Assembly: GCA_036346225.1 (NCBI GenBank)
Contig: JARFIW010001320.1
Location: 62,001-126,000, forward strand
Length of the DNA: 64,000 nucleotides
Direction of reading: 5' to 3'
Source of the DNA: Platerodrilus igneus
Lineage: Eukaryota > Arthropoda > Insecta > Coleoptera > Lycidae
Shown: positions 44,745-56,700 of the stretch, piece after piece
Numbering within the stretch: the first letter of the stretch is position 1
How the letters are laid out: each line of letters starts with the position of its first letter
Position numbers and translations under genes: made by a program
The notes under the pieces: model-generated
Databases searched by the model: none
What the model saw: the letters and a program-made list of their open reading frames with translations, nothing else
What the model was told of the DNA's origin: nothing

Positions 44745-45300
44745 CAGTTTCCAATATATCACTGTGAAGGTTTTTTTGTTACTTCTTTTCTAATTTCTGC
44801 ACAATTTTTATTTTGAAGCCATTTCTTTTGCCCAATAATTGTATTACGCAGTGCTTCATCATTTTCAAAATCATTTTTAAGTACTCCAAAATTTGCAATT
44901 TTGGGTTCTTACCTTCAGTTCATTTAGCTGTTCCTAAGTTTTGTCATCTAATTTATTCCGATCTTCATCCTTGCTGCACTTTATTATAATTTGTTCTTTC
45001 GATGCTTGTTTTACACTGGTTACATCGCCCCCAAATCTTTAGGCTTAATTGTTTCTTTTACTGCTTCAATTGCAGTACCACCACTCTGCTCATCTTTTGG
45101 TTGAACTATTAGCGCTTCTTCTTCATTTGACTTTCTTACCTCTTTTGCATAGGTAGCCTTATTTTCTAATTGTGGTTTCTCCTTTAGTATTATCTTTAAC
45201 TGATTTACTCCTGCATTTTGATCAATTACACCATTGTTCACTCTTTTTTCCTCCATCGTCAGTGCTTTTATGTCATCCTTCATCATTTGCACTACAAAAT
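44745..45300 (-). pseudogene. LINE ORF1 (gag-like) remnant
   Basis: Minus strand. A 90-codon open part (45020-45292) reads ALTMEEKRVNNG, ALIVQPKDEQSGGTAIEAVK and ETIKPKDLGAM. The theme goes on with KEQIIIKCSKDEDRNKLDDK, then PKIANFGVLKNDFENDEALR and TIIGQKKW. This order (VxPKD, hydrophobic strand, P-K-I-x-x-G-V, then E-x-L-x-x-x-I-x-x-Q-N/K) is the gag fold of Jockey/CR1/R1-type ORF1. RNA binding is the likely original role. No ORF2 follows. Stops and frame changes show that it is dead. Confidence 0.6.
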
Positions 45301-45833
45301 TTAAACTCTATCTTTTTATTTATACAATCTAGTAATTTGTTAACAAATGAAAAAGCTTCAAATGATTTACACAGCTTGCAATGAAAAATCAACTCTCTCT
45401 TCTGTTTTCATTGCAAAACCTTGATTTCTGAACTAGTTAGTCCGGAACAAGTTTTACAATTATTTCTGCTACATCCGTACATTTAAATACTTTCTTGTTG
45501 TATATATCACGATGCATTGCTACAATCAAGATACTTTGGTTTAATTGCCCACTGATATTATTAAATTGTAGTAAAAATTAACCAAATTTGTACTTAGTAA
45601 TACTGTTATTAAGCCGCTATCATTGTAGCTGATAAATACTCTCATAGATGTTTGCAATGCAATCAAATGAATTTTATAACTACTTATGCACTTGTTATAT
45701 ATTATGTCACTACTTGCATTAGATAGACCTTATTTTTATCTTTCTAAGGGTATCAAACACAGTTGTATTTATTTATTATAAACAGTATTAATGATTTAAT
45801 CTTTGAAGAGCACTTGCAAACACAACATTCACA
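45301..45833. other. AT-rich non-coding stretch
   Basis: No gene or repeat recognised. Confidence 0.55.
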
Positions 45834-48285
45834 TTGACAAGTACACTGATAACCAGGCCGATCTTTGAATGTACAAGAAAAACGGGACAAATTTGTGTTA
45901 GCATAAGCAGACCAGATCGTTCAACGATTTTTGCGCAAGACAAGAAATTATCAATTCTTATATCAGACAGGAGCATCCCCTTAAGTCTCATGGACATAAG
46001 AATGATGGCAAAATATTATTTGGACAGGAAAAGCGAAACTTTCAAAATATTTAAGAACAATATTTCTGGCGTTATAGTCTTTTGAAAAGACACGACTCTT
46101 TCGGATAAAAATTACCTACTAACATAAAAAAGCGAAAGCGACGGTGTCTAAAGAAACTCTGAATGCGTTCTACTCTAATTTAAAAGTCGTTATCAAACAT
46201 CTTCCAAGCTCACACATATTCAACTGTGACGGGCCGAGCCTTTCCGACGACCCAGGAAAAAAGGAACGGTTTACAAGCGTGGGATAAAATATCATGATAA
46301 GGTTATGAACCATTCGAAAACCTTTACTACTGTAATGATATGCGAGTCTGCTGATGACACTTTATTGCCTTGATATGTGATTTTCATGAGGCCACGTCTA
46401 TATTCACCGTACCGCTTTGCAGCACGTTACTGTGCAGGATAGGAAATTGATAGATGCGGAATTTCACACAGCGGGTCGTGGATTCTTGCATGCTTAATTC
46501 TATGAAACCTGTAGAAAAAATTAAAACAAACCTAACTGCGTTATCATTATAACGCATTTAATAGAAGCGTTTATTAAAAAAAATCATCCACCACCAAAAT
46601 GGTAAAAACCCAACATACAAAACTACAACTTTGCTTTGCAACAGTGGTTGAATATCCAATATGGGTACTCCAAATGCCAGCAACAATAAGTTTATCTCTT
46701 GCACAACAATAATAATCGATAATTAGTTCCGCACGTCCGGTAACTATCACATTTTTTTCTACTACCTGTAGACCGAAAAATCCCAACCCCCTCCCAAGCC
46801 GCCCGGATTACCCTTCCACTAGAGATCTTAACACTTTTAAAAATAAGCTACAATATTCAGTCGACGAAGCCAATTATTGAGTAATCAGAATGGGTGGGCC
46901 TATTACAATATGACCCCTGGAAAGAGAATGGTCCACGAGGACTTCCGTGTTGCGGCAAGCCATGTTACAGCTTGGGCACCAGGTTCGTGAAAACAACCAG
47001 CAAATGGTTAAATGAAGCAACATTAAGCGATTGGTTCCTAAACTGCTTGCTTCCTCATGCCAACGTTTAAAGAACCGAATGGCCCTTATATGCAATAACC
47101 TCTCCCTCGTGTGAACCTTGACGTTTTGAACTTGTGTGCAGAAAATAATATTGACTTCGTCTGTTTGATTCCGAACTCTAGCCATCTCTGCCAACCGCTC
47201 GCCGTCGGCTTTTTCAAGCCGCTGAAGGAAGCTTAGGGTACTACACTTTCAGAATGGAGGTTGCAGAACAATTACACACTCGTCAAGCTCTTGAAGATGA
47301 CTCTAAACTGCATAGACGCTAAGTCTCCACGACAGCAATCTGATACGCTCATAAAATCAGCGATCGAACAAAGCTTGTAATTTAGTGCATTCAGTATTCA
47401 CCAGTTGGATTGTAAACAAATTTTAAAAAGATTGTCACAGCTGAGATGGAAAATGCACTTACTGCTATGCTGATGGAGCAGAGAATTGGATATTCAGGTC
47501 GGCCACAAAAAAAGAAACGACTGGCTGTTACAACCGGTTGTAGTACATCTAATACAACAACGCAAGCTAAGAAGGACAACACAAAACCTGGATATAGCTC
47601 AACCACCGCAGTCATTGATAAAATGGTGGATAACGATTGTAATAGCGAAGGCGACATCAATTTATTAGAAATTCAACAATAGATGCACAGGAGCAATTTG
47701 CCCTAAGAAGCACCTAATGAAGTCTGTGAAGTTGACCAGTATGTTTCAATGAAAGTTTTTATCCAGCGTGGAAAGAAAACATACGCACATTTGTGTAAGA
47801 GAAACTCATCCAGAGATTGTTGTCACAGGTATGAAATTCATTAGGAAACATAGAACATAATTTAAACTTGTGCCTGATGATGTTTCAGTTATCAGGACGA
47901 AGATATTATTGAAGTTTGAGCCACTCCCTCAGCGAAGTTGGACCAAGATCTGAACGTGAATTACGAATTTGTCACTAAGATTCCAGTTGTTAAAGTTCAG
48001 AATAAGAATGTTCCTTTTTTATATTTGTTAAATCAATTTTTCCTTTGTTTCTTTTATAAATGACTAAATATCCAAGATTTATATGGTTCCTGATCAATCT
48101 TGCCCCTCTTTATACATTGGCTTTGTATAACCTCAGTTATAGAACTTAAAAATGGGAAAAAAATTCCAATCACTATTTGAATGGGGTTACTTTCATATTC
48201 TGCAAAAAAAAATTATGATCAAACTATCCCCAAAATCAGTATACCTACAAATTTTGCCCATCGGGGTGACTTTGCCCAAAATACG
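45834..48285 (+). mobile_element. Pogo-like DDE transposon A, copy 1
   Basis: Plus strand. The transposase starts without its first 60 or so codons: ORF 45834-46085 has KKLSILISDRSIPLSLMDIR and MMAKYYLDRKSETFKIFKNN. The first catalytic Asp is in HIFNCDGPSLSDDPGKK (about 46215-46270), with VMNHSKTFTTVMICESAD after it. An interrupting block of about 450 bp follows (46470-46920). The frame then resumes with TRFVKTTSKWLNEATLSDWF. A C-terminal tail with RPQKKKRLAVTTGCSTSNT and EVCEVDQYVSMKVF follows. The 3' end carries the terminal motif GGGGTGACTTTGCCCA near 48260. It matches 59114-61760 at an offset of about 13.4 kb. Confidence 0.8.
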
Positions 48286-48589
48286 CAAGGAAACCTTAGC
48301 ACAATAATATCAAGTTCTACCAACCACAAAATATAAGTGGAGGATCAGGGCGCACCGCCTGACAGGACCGTCGTGCCGAAAAGTACTAAAAAGCTAGAAG
48401 TGGGATGTTGTTTCGAAGCGTTGTATATACAAGTATTTTCGCGAGTAGGAAACTTTATCTTAGTACTGATAAGGCAGACTTATTCCTGCTTCACATAAAT
48501 TGACTATAATCATCATGCTTAGTAAAAGTGAAAAAATTTTTACTTTTACCTTAAAATCGAGGTGTTCAAATTCATCCTGAATGTAGTGG

Positions 48590-50560
48590 TTTAGTTTGGG
48601 GTTACTTTACCCATGCTAATGTTACTTTGCACATGTTAAGGTTACTTTGCTCACATAGATCTTTTTAATAGAAAACGTCCGAAATTAAGTAAAACCAGTT
48701 AATTTTTGGATTTAGAATCATGCCTCAAAATTATAAAAAGAAATTAGGCTCAAGAAACTACCTAAATTATTCACAAGCCCCTTTAAGTTCCACGGTTTAA
48801 ACTGCTACCAGTGGTACTTTGTCTATTAGACAGTCAAACACCGCAGTCTAACACAACATCCCAAAGAAAACATTACGAATCAAAGTCTCCCAAAAACATT
48901 GCAGGCGACATGGCGGTCAGTTAGTTTTTTTCTAAAGAATAAGAAAGTTTGATTTTGAAGCACATATTAACATGTACTGACTGGGGAATGCCATTAGATT
49001 CCCTTGAGATAAGGTTAATTGTGCAGGAATACCTTTCGGCTCTAGGGCGTACTATTAAAAATTCAAAATCAACTTGTTTGATGAAGAATGGTATAACTCC
49101 TTCATTTCTCTCGCCACTAACTTACTGTTAGATGTCCAAACGTGAAACAAGCTTAAGCGCTGACGTTGAACAAATTATAGCTTATTTCGATCATTTAGAA
49201 AGATCACTAAAGTGAGCTTCGCCCAGGAACATTCTAAACTTTTATGAGACTATTGCTTCCGACGACCCCGGAACTAAACAGATGGTGTTCAGGAGAAGAC
49301 TGAAGTATTCGGAGAGAAATGTAAATTAATCAAAGGGATGTATTTCTCTAATGTTTAACGTTGTGGTGGATGAAACTATTTTACCATATTACGTAGTAAA
49401 TAAGACCGGCGACTTCGTGGTGTAGTTGATATGCGCGTGACTACTATGCCCAAGATCCTGGGTTCGAATCCCGGCACGGTCCGCTTAAAAAATAATATAC
49501 GCGAATTTTTCACAAAAATACGCCTTCGTTCGAATGAAAGGTAAAATGGATATCCCGCGCAGGTGTGCGCGCGCGTGCGTATGTGTGCATGCGCGCGTGT
49601 GTGTGTGTTGTCACGCACATAAATGATCCCCACCTTGCGTGAAACAGCAAGGGTTCGGCAAAATTCAAAATTTCCAGGTAAAAAAAAATCGCATTCTGGC
49701 CAATGTAGTACCTTCGAATCTTCGGATGGAGCATTGAAAAATCAAGTGTAGGGGTATATAAAACCGAGCATATACGGAGAACTTGGATAGAAGGCAGCCC
49801 TCGAGATACGAGGTATGGAAGAACAAATTCAGGTTGGTTTCATGGATCTAACTTTGAAGAGTGGTTTATGCAGACAGTCATCACAAGGGCCCCTAAGCTT
49901 GAAGGTACTAAATGTGTACTTGGGGATAACCTAAGCTCACATCCAAGTCTGAAAGTGATAGAAGAGTGTGAAAAACGAAATATAAAATTAATATTTTTAC
50001 TAGCTAATGCTACTCATCTGGCCAACCGCTAGATGTAGCGTTTTTGCTCCGGTGAAGACGTGTTGATGCGAGACTTTGAGCCAATACAAGTTAAACAATC
50101 CCAGTAGTGCCTCACTGGAAATATCTGCTTGGAAGGATTTTACATGAAGTATTTACAAAAAGACCAGATAGCGTCAAAGCTGGATTCAAAGCATGTCGGA
50201 TTATGCTTCTAAACCATAAAGAGGTATTGCAGAAACTACCTTCAGTAACTCTAGAAGTTACTGACACAGGTTCCGTTGTTAGTGACACCCTTCTAAATTA
50301 CTTTCAGACTTGTAAAAGGGGTGGAGATAAAACTACTACCATTCCTACAAGTAAATCTGTATCACTGATTTACAACCGACGGATTCTATTAAAAATCCCA
50401 TATATGCGGATAGTTCCCCCGATGAGAATGAACGTTGTTCGAGTGGGGTACGGACGATAAAAATACATCAACAAAGTGAAATGCGCTCTACAAAGAAAGC
50501 CGTAGTAGCGAAGAAGAAAATCTCGTTGCACGATTTTATTTTATTTTATAGAAGATGCTG
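48590..50560 (+). mobile_element. Pogo-like DDE transposon B, copy 1
   Basis: Plus strand. The 5' end has three direct copies of a motif near GGTTACTTTGCCCAYG (48597-48650). ATG at 48720 begins MPQNYKKKLGSRNYLNYS, the usual pogo-type N-terminus, followed by a helix-turn-helix segment with IPKKTLR and WGMPLDSLEIRLIV. The first Asp region (near 49240) is damaged. SINE E interrupts at YYVV. The frame resumes as YKTEHI-like sequence, NSGWFHGSNFEEWFM, LGDNLSSHPSLKVIEE (second Asp) and FLLANATHLAN (third Asp lost to a frameshift). ORF 50107-50460 is the C-terminus with FTKRPDSVKAGFKACRI. Ends near 50560. Confidence 0.82.
49408..49753 (+). mobile_element. tRNA-derived SINE, copy E
   Basis: Plus strand, 346 bp, with an expanded GCGCGCG/GTGTGTG tract in the body. 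A box TGGTGTAGTTGA, B box GGGTTCGAATCCC. Flanked by GTAAATAAGACC and GTATATAAAACC (49396-49407 and 49754-49765). It sits in the same site of transposon B as SINE G in the other copy. Confidence 0.93.
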
Positions 50561-51114
50561 AAGTGTAAAAAATGTTGAAGACGAACTAGTTTAACTTTAT
50601 TAGAGAAAAAAGTATGGTTACTTTGTTTCCTAATGTAGAAATAGCTACCGGAATTTTTTAACATTACAATTACTAATTCTTCAGCAGAGCGATCACTTTC
50701 AACATTAAATCGAACCAAAACGCATTTAAGGAACTCAATAAGCCAGGAGAAACTTTCTAATTTAGCAGTTCGTTCCATTAATAACTAATGCTTGTTGACT
50801 TTAGCGAGATAATTAACGAGTTTGCCAATACAAAAAGTAAAAGTCGAAAAAATATATAAGAAATAAAAGCACAGTTTTTCATCTTTATCAAACTTCTCAA
50901 ATATTCATTTGTCGTTTTCCATAATTGTTTTTTTCTTTGTGATCGCGTTTATTTTTATAGTATTTGTGTGCAAAACTACCTTGTGACATTGACGCAGATT
51001 ATGATTTAGTATTGTTTGTAAATGTTTATTTTTGCTTAAAAATTTTTTATATGTGCATGTTTATTTCGTATTTTGCATATGTAACGTGAAATGTATTATA
51101 ATCATATAATAATA
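50561..51114. other. AT-rich non-coding stretch
   Basis: Nothing recognised. A minus-strand 80-codon open frame at 50536-50778 has no known match. Confidence 0.5.
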
Positions 51115-51690
51115 ATCAGTAAGCTGGACATTTTAGGTATTATTGAGGTGAGATGGCCAGATAGTAATGACTTTTGAAAAGATAATCATAGAATAATTAT
51201 AACTTTTTCAACTAATGGACAGGCAGGGGGTAGGAATAGTGTTAGGTAAAAAATTAGGACGTAAAGTTAAAGAGTACTTACAATTTAGTGATAGAATAAT
51301 TATGGTTAGATTGAGTACGAAACCCACAGACACTGTTTTAGTACAAATTTAAATGCCAATAACTCAGTACGAGAATAAGGAAGTAGAAAAGGTATACTAG
51401 GATATAAATAGTATAGTAAAAAAAGTAAAGGGAGATGAGAATTTAATAGTTATGGGCGATTTTAATGCGTCAGTGGGAGAAGGTAGGCAGGGAAAAATGG
51501 TAGGAAAATTTGGGTACGAAATGATATAGGAGAAAGATTAGTTAAGTTTTGCCAGGAACATAGGTTAGTAACTGTAAACACCCTATCCGAACAACATGTT
51601 TGAAGAAGATATACCTGGAGAGCGCCAGGTGATAGGGCTAAATACCAAATAGATTATATTTTAGTTAAACAAAGATGTGTTACAGGCGGA
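51115..51690 (+). pseudogene. LINE APE endonuclease remnant
   Basis: Blocks: KLDILGIIEVRWP, GGRNSVR with the frame KKLGRKVKEYLQFSDRIIMV, then LIVMGDFNASVG at 51443-51478, where the GDFN catalytic motif is intact. Next is EHRLVTVNTL, RRYTWRAPGDRAKYQIDYIL (TW..P and IDYI motifs). Several frameshifts. A 1.76-kb insertion begins after KQRC. Confidence 0.88.
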
Positions 51691-53443
51691 AAAGCTACTA
51701 AGTGTATCTTTTCCAGTCAAATTATAAAATGGGGGCGGCCTGTAAAACAAAAATTAAAGGGGGGGTCACCGGCACTAGCTAGCGGAAGGTCGTGGATCAT
51801 ATAGAGGGTTGAAATTTTGAAAAAAGGGTTAAATTAATTTATAATATACTACAAAAGATTTGGCACTTACCTTTCATAAAATATTGTGCCTTAATGACAA
51901 TTGCCAAGGGCGCCAGACAGTCGAGAATGTCCAAATGTTCGTATAAAACCTTGAGAGACTTGTCATCCCAAGGAGGACAATTGTTCCTTTTAATCAATTC
52001 CTCACCTTTTTACTACTTATAAAAAAATAAGAAAAACTATTGACTTAATCAACGGCAAACAAAACTATTTAATTCACAGAGCAAGAAACGTGAACCTCTT
52101 ACATTCATTGATTTTAAGTTAGAAATTTAAGTGAATAGTTGACTAGGGAATTTATGAAAATTTTGAGTGCATAAGTAGTTCTCAAACACTTGTATATGAA
52201 AGAAAACTTATATTACAAATCGTACACTAAATTAATCCTACGGTTTATGGCCAAAACGTCCTAACAAACAAACTAACTAAAAATTGGTCATGCTACTTAA
52301 CTATAAAAACTTACTTACTAAAAATTGTCCATTGTTTGAGGGTTTGTCTTCCAACGTAGAACAGTTCTTAAATTGGGGGAGAGAATCTCGCTTGTTGCTC
52401 TTGTTTGTAAATTTTTAAAGAATTGACTGGCACACAAACCCGGCAGAATCTCGACAATATCACTTACTTGTGCGTCACACGCCTACAAGCTTTTTAATAG
52501 TTACCTTGTATCACTATAAATCCGCGAACATATGGGCATGTCCCTCGCGAACTGGAAAAGTAATCACTTCTTTCCAATTTTTAAATATCGTGATACGAAG
52601 TGGAATATTCTATCTGTGATGCCGGAGAACGCTACCCGCGAACTACGTTTCTTTCTACTTCTTGACCACGGACGGCCCCATTGGAAGAACTCTCTCTTTT
52701 TTGGCTAAAGCCTTAAGCTGTATAGACTAATTCCTACCCTAATCATTATGTACGTCATTTTCTGTTACCAATGACTGAACAGAACCTCCCACAAAACAAG
52801 ATTTCAGAAACCAAATCCAACCCCTTTTTAGATGAGAGTCACGGAAGCAATTATTTTCCCAAGGGTTTAAATTATATTCTACCTTCTACAAATTTCTTAA
52901 TTATTTAAATGTGGAACATACCTATGGCGATAGTAGTCTGCCATTAACAAAGACCAGCTAACCTACTTGAGCCAAAATGGATTTTAAATACAATGGATGT
53001 CTCCAGACTACTTAAAATTACTTGTAATATTTGAACAAATCAAATTGGAAATAGTTTTCGCTATTTATACTGTTTCGTTTTGTATAACCCGCTGTCAATT
53101 AACGAAAGTATTAAGAAGGTTAAGCTTTTCAAACTGAAATTGGTTTCGTTTATTTACGCTAAAAGGTACTATTACATTTTAATTTTATCAGATTCGTCAG
53201 TCTGTAACCGACCAAACTTTAAGAGGTTTATTGTATTTGATTTACGAGGGTAGAGCTTTAAATTATTATGACCAGCCGCTGGAATTTAGTAGCCTGAAGC
53301 TATCGGTATCCCTGGTCTTTTATTATAAGGGAGCCTAACTAATATGAAGTAATTTATTGTGGAATTTTTTGTCTATAAGTTATACAAGTTACTGAATTTT
53401 AATTAATTAATTGATTTGTTTATTCGTTAACATTACAAAATAA
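51686..53443. mobile_element. Unidentified 1.76-kb insertion in LINE
   Basis: TGTTACAG flanks it on both sides (51678-51685 and 53444-53451). The LINE reads on across the site, so this is an insertion. It has no long ORF, no visible TIR, and no match elsewhere in the window. If the repeated TGTTACA is instead part of the element, it would have TG...CA ends like a solo LTR. Both readings are open. Confidence 0.6.
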
Positions 53444-53479
53444 TGTTACAGATTTAGAAACAAAGTTATAAACTGTCGT

Positions 53480-54165
53480 GTTATCCAGGGGCTGATATAG
53501 ATAACGATCATAACTTAGTTAAAATGAAGTGTAAGCTAAAATTAAAAAAATTGAGAAAGGTTAAAAGAGAGGGTTGGAACCTAGGTAAGCTTAATGATAG
53601 TGAGGTAAAGGAGGAATATAAACAAGTATTAGATAATAAGATCAAAGAGATGGCTATAGGAGGGAACGTAGAAAGTAGATGGAAAGAAATAAAAAGGGCT
53701 GTACATGATACAGCAAAACAGACTATAGGTAAGTAAAAAGTAAAAGCAAAAAAACCTTGGGTAACAAAGAAGATATTAGATTTAATAGAGAATAGAAGAG
53801 AGCTTAAACCTTTGAGAGAATTGGATAGTGAAAGTAAGCAAAAATATAATAAAGTTAGAAATAAGTGTAGAAAAGCTAGAAATAAATGGATGGAGCAGAA
53901 TTGTAAGGGAATACAAGATGATTTGAGAGCAGGTAAGACAGACAGGGCTTGCAGGGCAGTTAAAAAGTTTTTCGGAGAAGATAGAAAAAAATATAATGGT
54001 ATTAAAGATGAGAATAATGAGCTTCTAATAAACAAAGTTGAAGTAGCTGATAGATGGAAAAGATATTTAGAATATTTATATAAGGGAGACGATATGGATG
54101 AGTTAGAGAACAACCAAGCAGAGGATGTAGAAATAAGATTCTCTGAGGGGTTAGTTATTGACTGT
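53480..54165 (+). pseudogene. LINE linker between endonuclease and RT
   Basis: Starts with YPGADIDNDHNLV, the last endonuclease block (SDH motif as NDH). It continues with a Lys/Glu-rich linker in two long open parts, 53524-53736 and 53812-54165. Typical wording is RKVKREGWNLGKL, WKEIKRAVHDTAKQTIGK, KPWVTKKILDLIENRRELK, AVKKFFGED and VADRWKRYLEYLYKGD. Only one stop separates the two parts, so this is among the better preserved stretches of the window. Confidence 0.85.
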
Positions 54166-54491
54166 ATTTATTGTACACGCTTACTGTAATCGCTCGCAAT
54201 CACATGTAATCAATTGTAATTACCTGAAATCACCTGTAATTACCTGTAATCATTGTAATCATCTGTAATAACCTGTAATCACATATAATCAATTGTAATC
54301 TCATGTAATCACCTGTAATAGGTTGTATTCACCTGTAATCACACGTAAGCACCTGTAATTACTAGTATTTACTTGTATTTTTATACCGGCTTCGTATGTT
54401 AGTGCCGCCATATTCTTTTTAGCACAAAAAATGATGGAAGGAAGTTTAGATTATCAAAACTTCGTACTATGGTTGATAAGCAGCCATCCGT

Positions 54492-54905
54492 GTGAGCAAA
54501 TTTCTCGATCTACAAGAAATTTTACGTCAACTTTTTTCAAAAATACAGATATTACAAAATATTACCACTGACCTAAAACATCAGTATACATTTCTTAGGA
54601 AGGTAAACATCCGTTTGGTGTCTGGTGCATTTTCCGAGCAACCTGAAATCTTACAGGAGAATGAAATCGAGGAAGATATAGAAACTAACTCTGACGTTGA
54701 TGAAGAGAGAAACTTTCCTTTACAAGCAAAATGTTTATTATCAAAGAACTTTGAAAGTAGAACAGAAAAGTTTATTCAACACAAAATTGGCGAAGTTGAT
54801 AGTGACATCTTACTGAAAGATTATTCTCACTCCTCTGAATTTAAACAAATAGATGGGGACATTCAATTATCGCCATTTGTCAAAATCGCATCCAACAGTA
54901 CGTAA
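54492..54905 (+). CDS. Unidentified ORF 1 in the TGTAATCAC element
   Basis: 137 codons from ATG 54492 to a stop at 54903-54905. The N-terminal third is helical (SKFLDLQEILRQLFSKIQIL). The middle is acidic (ENEIEEDIETNSDVDEE), and the rest is mixed charged with LSKNFESRTEKFIQHKIGEV. An overlapping frame upstream (from about 54430) reads MMEGSLDYQNFVLWLISSHP, so the real start may lie earlier with a frame change. No signal peptide, membrane segment or catalytic motif seen. It is followed after about 100 bp by ORF 2 in the same orientation. I do not recognise the family. Confidence 0.4.
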   Translation: MSKFLDLQEILRQLFSKIQILQNITTDLKHQYTFLRKVNIRLVSGAFSEQPEILQENEIEEDIETNSDVDEERNFPLQAKCLLSKNFESRTEKFIQHKIGEVDSDILLKDYSHSSEFKQIDGDIQLSPFVKIASNST

Positions 54906-55005
54906 AAATAGTTAAAAAAATAGGCCTTTTGCTGGCTTTTTTATGAAAACTAGAAAAACTTAGTTCGAATAGGAGTATTAGAGTACAACAAGGAAATCAG
55001 ATAAT

Positions 55006-55299
55006 ATGAAAGAAAAGCCAAGTAAACTTAAAGTTCTTGTGGAAAACTATTACGCTATATATTATGCTGAAGACTGGTACATCGGAAGAATTGTTGAAAA
55101 AACATCTGATACATATTATAAAATCACAATTTTAAAGCAGAATATGGAAAGCTTTCAGTGGCCAGCGAAGAGAGAAGTGTGCACTGTAAATAAAACATTT
55201 ATATTCTACGGTCCTTTAATTGATAGAATAAAAAAATTCTATTTTTTTATAAGCCAACTAATTAATTATCAATTGCAAAGCTTACTAGATTGTTTTTGA
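55006..55299 (+). CDS. Unidentified ORF 2, SH3/Tudor-like fold possible
   Basis: 97 codons. Residues 8-60 read as a run of short beta-strands with ENYYAIYYAEDWYIGRIVEK, YYKITILKQNMESFQWPAKR and VNKTFIFYGPL. The pattern Y-x-A-V/I-x-Y-x-x-D-W-Y-x-G-x-V, then F-x-W-P, is what I would expect of the small SH3/Tudor-like module at the C-terminus of some transposon-encoded proteins. The tail of pogo transposon A in this window may be a distant version. The last 35 residues are hydrophobic and may be read-through after a lost stop. No function can be assigned. Confidence 0.45.
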   Translation: MKEKPSKLKVLVENYYAIYYAEDWYIGRIVEKTSDTYYKITILKQNMESFQWPAKREVCTVNKTFIFYGPLIDRIKKFYFFISQLINYQLQSLLDCF

Positions 55300-55929
55300 C
55301 GTTTTTCTCAAAAAAATTGTAATGTAACAGTATGAAAATTTTTCTTATGAGAAACCTATATTTACACATAAATTTTTATTATGAACTGGGTACTAACCGG
55401 CTACGAAATCATCTTGTTGGATATTTATATAAATAACCAGCTATTTTACAACACTAGTTGTGAATTTGTTTAAAAGGATCACAATTTACTAATGGTTGAC
55501 AGTTTGATCGCACTTAATACTGTGTTGTTGAAATCCTCGTTAAAGTATCGTAACTATTAAATAAATGTCAATTTATCTCTTAGTCCTGTTATTTATTTAA
55601 ATAACGTTCAATGAAAAAAGTGCTACCCTCAAATTTAAGCTTTAGAATGTTTGCAGAAATATTTTAAATAAATAAAAAATTTTCAAAGTTAGATTTTAGT
55701 TTTTATTTATTGTGTATAACATGTGCAACAAGGGGATCACTATAAAAAAATTACTGACAACTCTCTGTAATTACTTGTAATCACTTGAAACCACATAAAA
55801 TCAATTGTAATCACTTGTATTCACCTGTAAATATCTGTAATCTGTTGTAATCACATGTAATCACTTGTGTTCAGCTGTAATCATATGTATTCCTGTAATC
55901 ATTATACAAATTTTTTGCAATGACCCACT

Positions 55930-56700
55930 CCTCGTGGTTCTCAATATTAAGAGAGGAATTTGATAGAGCTGTTAGGGATGTTAAACTAAATAAAGCGCCG
56001 TGGATAGACGATATACCCGCATAATTAATAATATATGCAAGTCAGAAAACTTTAGACAGACAGCTTTAAACTTAGCTAGAGAGAGAGAAGGTGTTAGACA
56101 GGGCTGTATACTATCTCCCTTGATTTTTAATGTTTATGTTGAGGAAGCTTTAAACTTAGCTAGAGAGAGAGAAAAGAGATAGGTATTAATGTACAGGGAC
56201 AGAAAATAGATATGTTACGTTTTGCAGACGATATAGCTATTATAGCAGAGTCTATAAAAGAGTTAGGAGAGTTTTTAAATATTTTAGATGAGATACTGCA
56301 GAGTAACTATAGTATGAGAATTAACTAAGGAAAGACAAAGATAATGACAAGTACGTTACAGCCTAGTTCTAAATCAAAATTAAAAATAGGTAATTCCGTG
56401 TTAGAAAAGGTAGATGAATTTTGCTATTTAGGTAGTATAATTACAAAGAACGGACGTAGCAGACGGGATATAGTAGCTAGAGTAGCTCAAGCTAAAAAAT
56501 GTTTTCAAAAAAGAAAGACTTACTAATAGCTAATCTAATAGTATTAGTTTAGATAATAGAAAAAGTTTCTTAAAGTCGTACCTATGGAGCGTTATATTAT
56601 ACGGTAGTGAGACTTAGACAATTAAACAGGTAGATTAAAAAAAATTAGGAGCTTTTGAAACTTGGTGTTATAGGAGAATTCTTTTTAATCTTTCTTGGGA
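55930..56700 (+). pseudogene. LINE reverse transcriptase remnant
   Basis: Begins with LREEFDRAVRDVKLNKAPW (the KAPG block), followed by a deletion of RT motifs including motif A. It continues with GVRQGCILSPLIFNVYVEEA at about 56090 and the FADD box at 56221-56232 within RFADDIAIIAESIKELGEFL. Then FCYLGSIITKNG and, in another frame, an LYGS-like block. A segment near CTTTAAACTTAGCTAGAGAG occurs twice (56063 and 56151) on both sides of the RQGC block, a local duplication. Stops at 56181 and 56327. Confidence 0.88.

Larger units (their letters stand above)
54166..55920 (+). mobile_element. Element bounded by TGTAATCAC-type repeats
   Basis: An insertion of about 1.75 kb between the linker and RT of the LINE. 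At the left (54185-54370) and right (55765-55905) lie clusters of 10-16 copies of a 9-10-bp motif near TGTAATCACC. All are in the same orientation at both ends, so they are not terminal inverted repeats. The interior holds two ORFs with no match to known transposases. TSD could not be set. Confidence 0.65.

Noticed and set aside
53508..54113. The longest ORF of the window (201 codons, minus strand, hydrophobic)
   Set aside because: It is the antisense shadow of the Lys/Glu-rich LINE linker on the plus strand. The plus-strand reading matches the family; the minus one is just Phe/Ser/Leu from antisense Lys/Glu codons.
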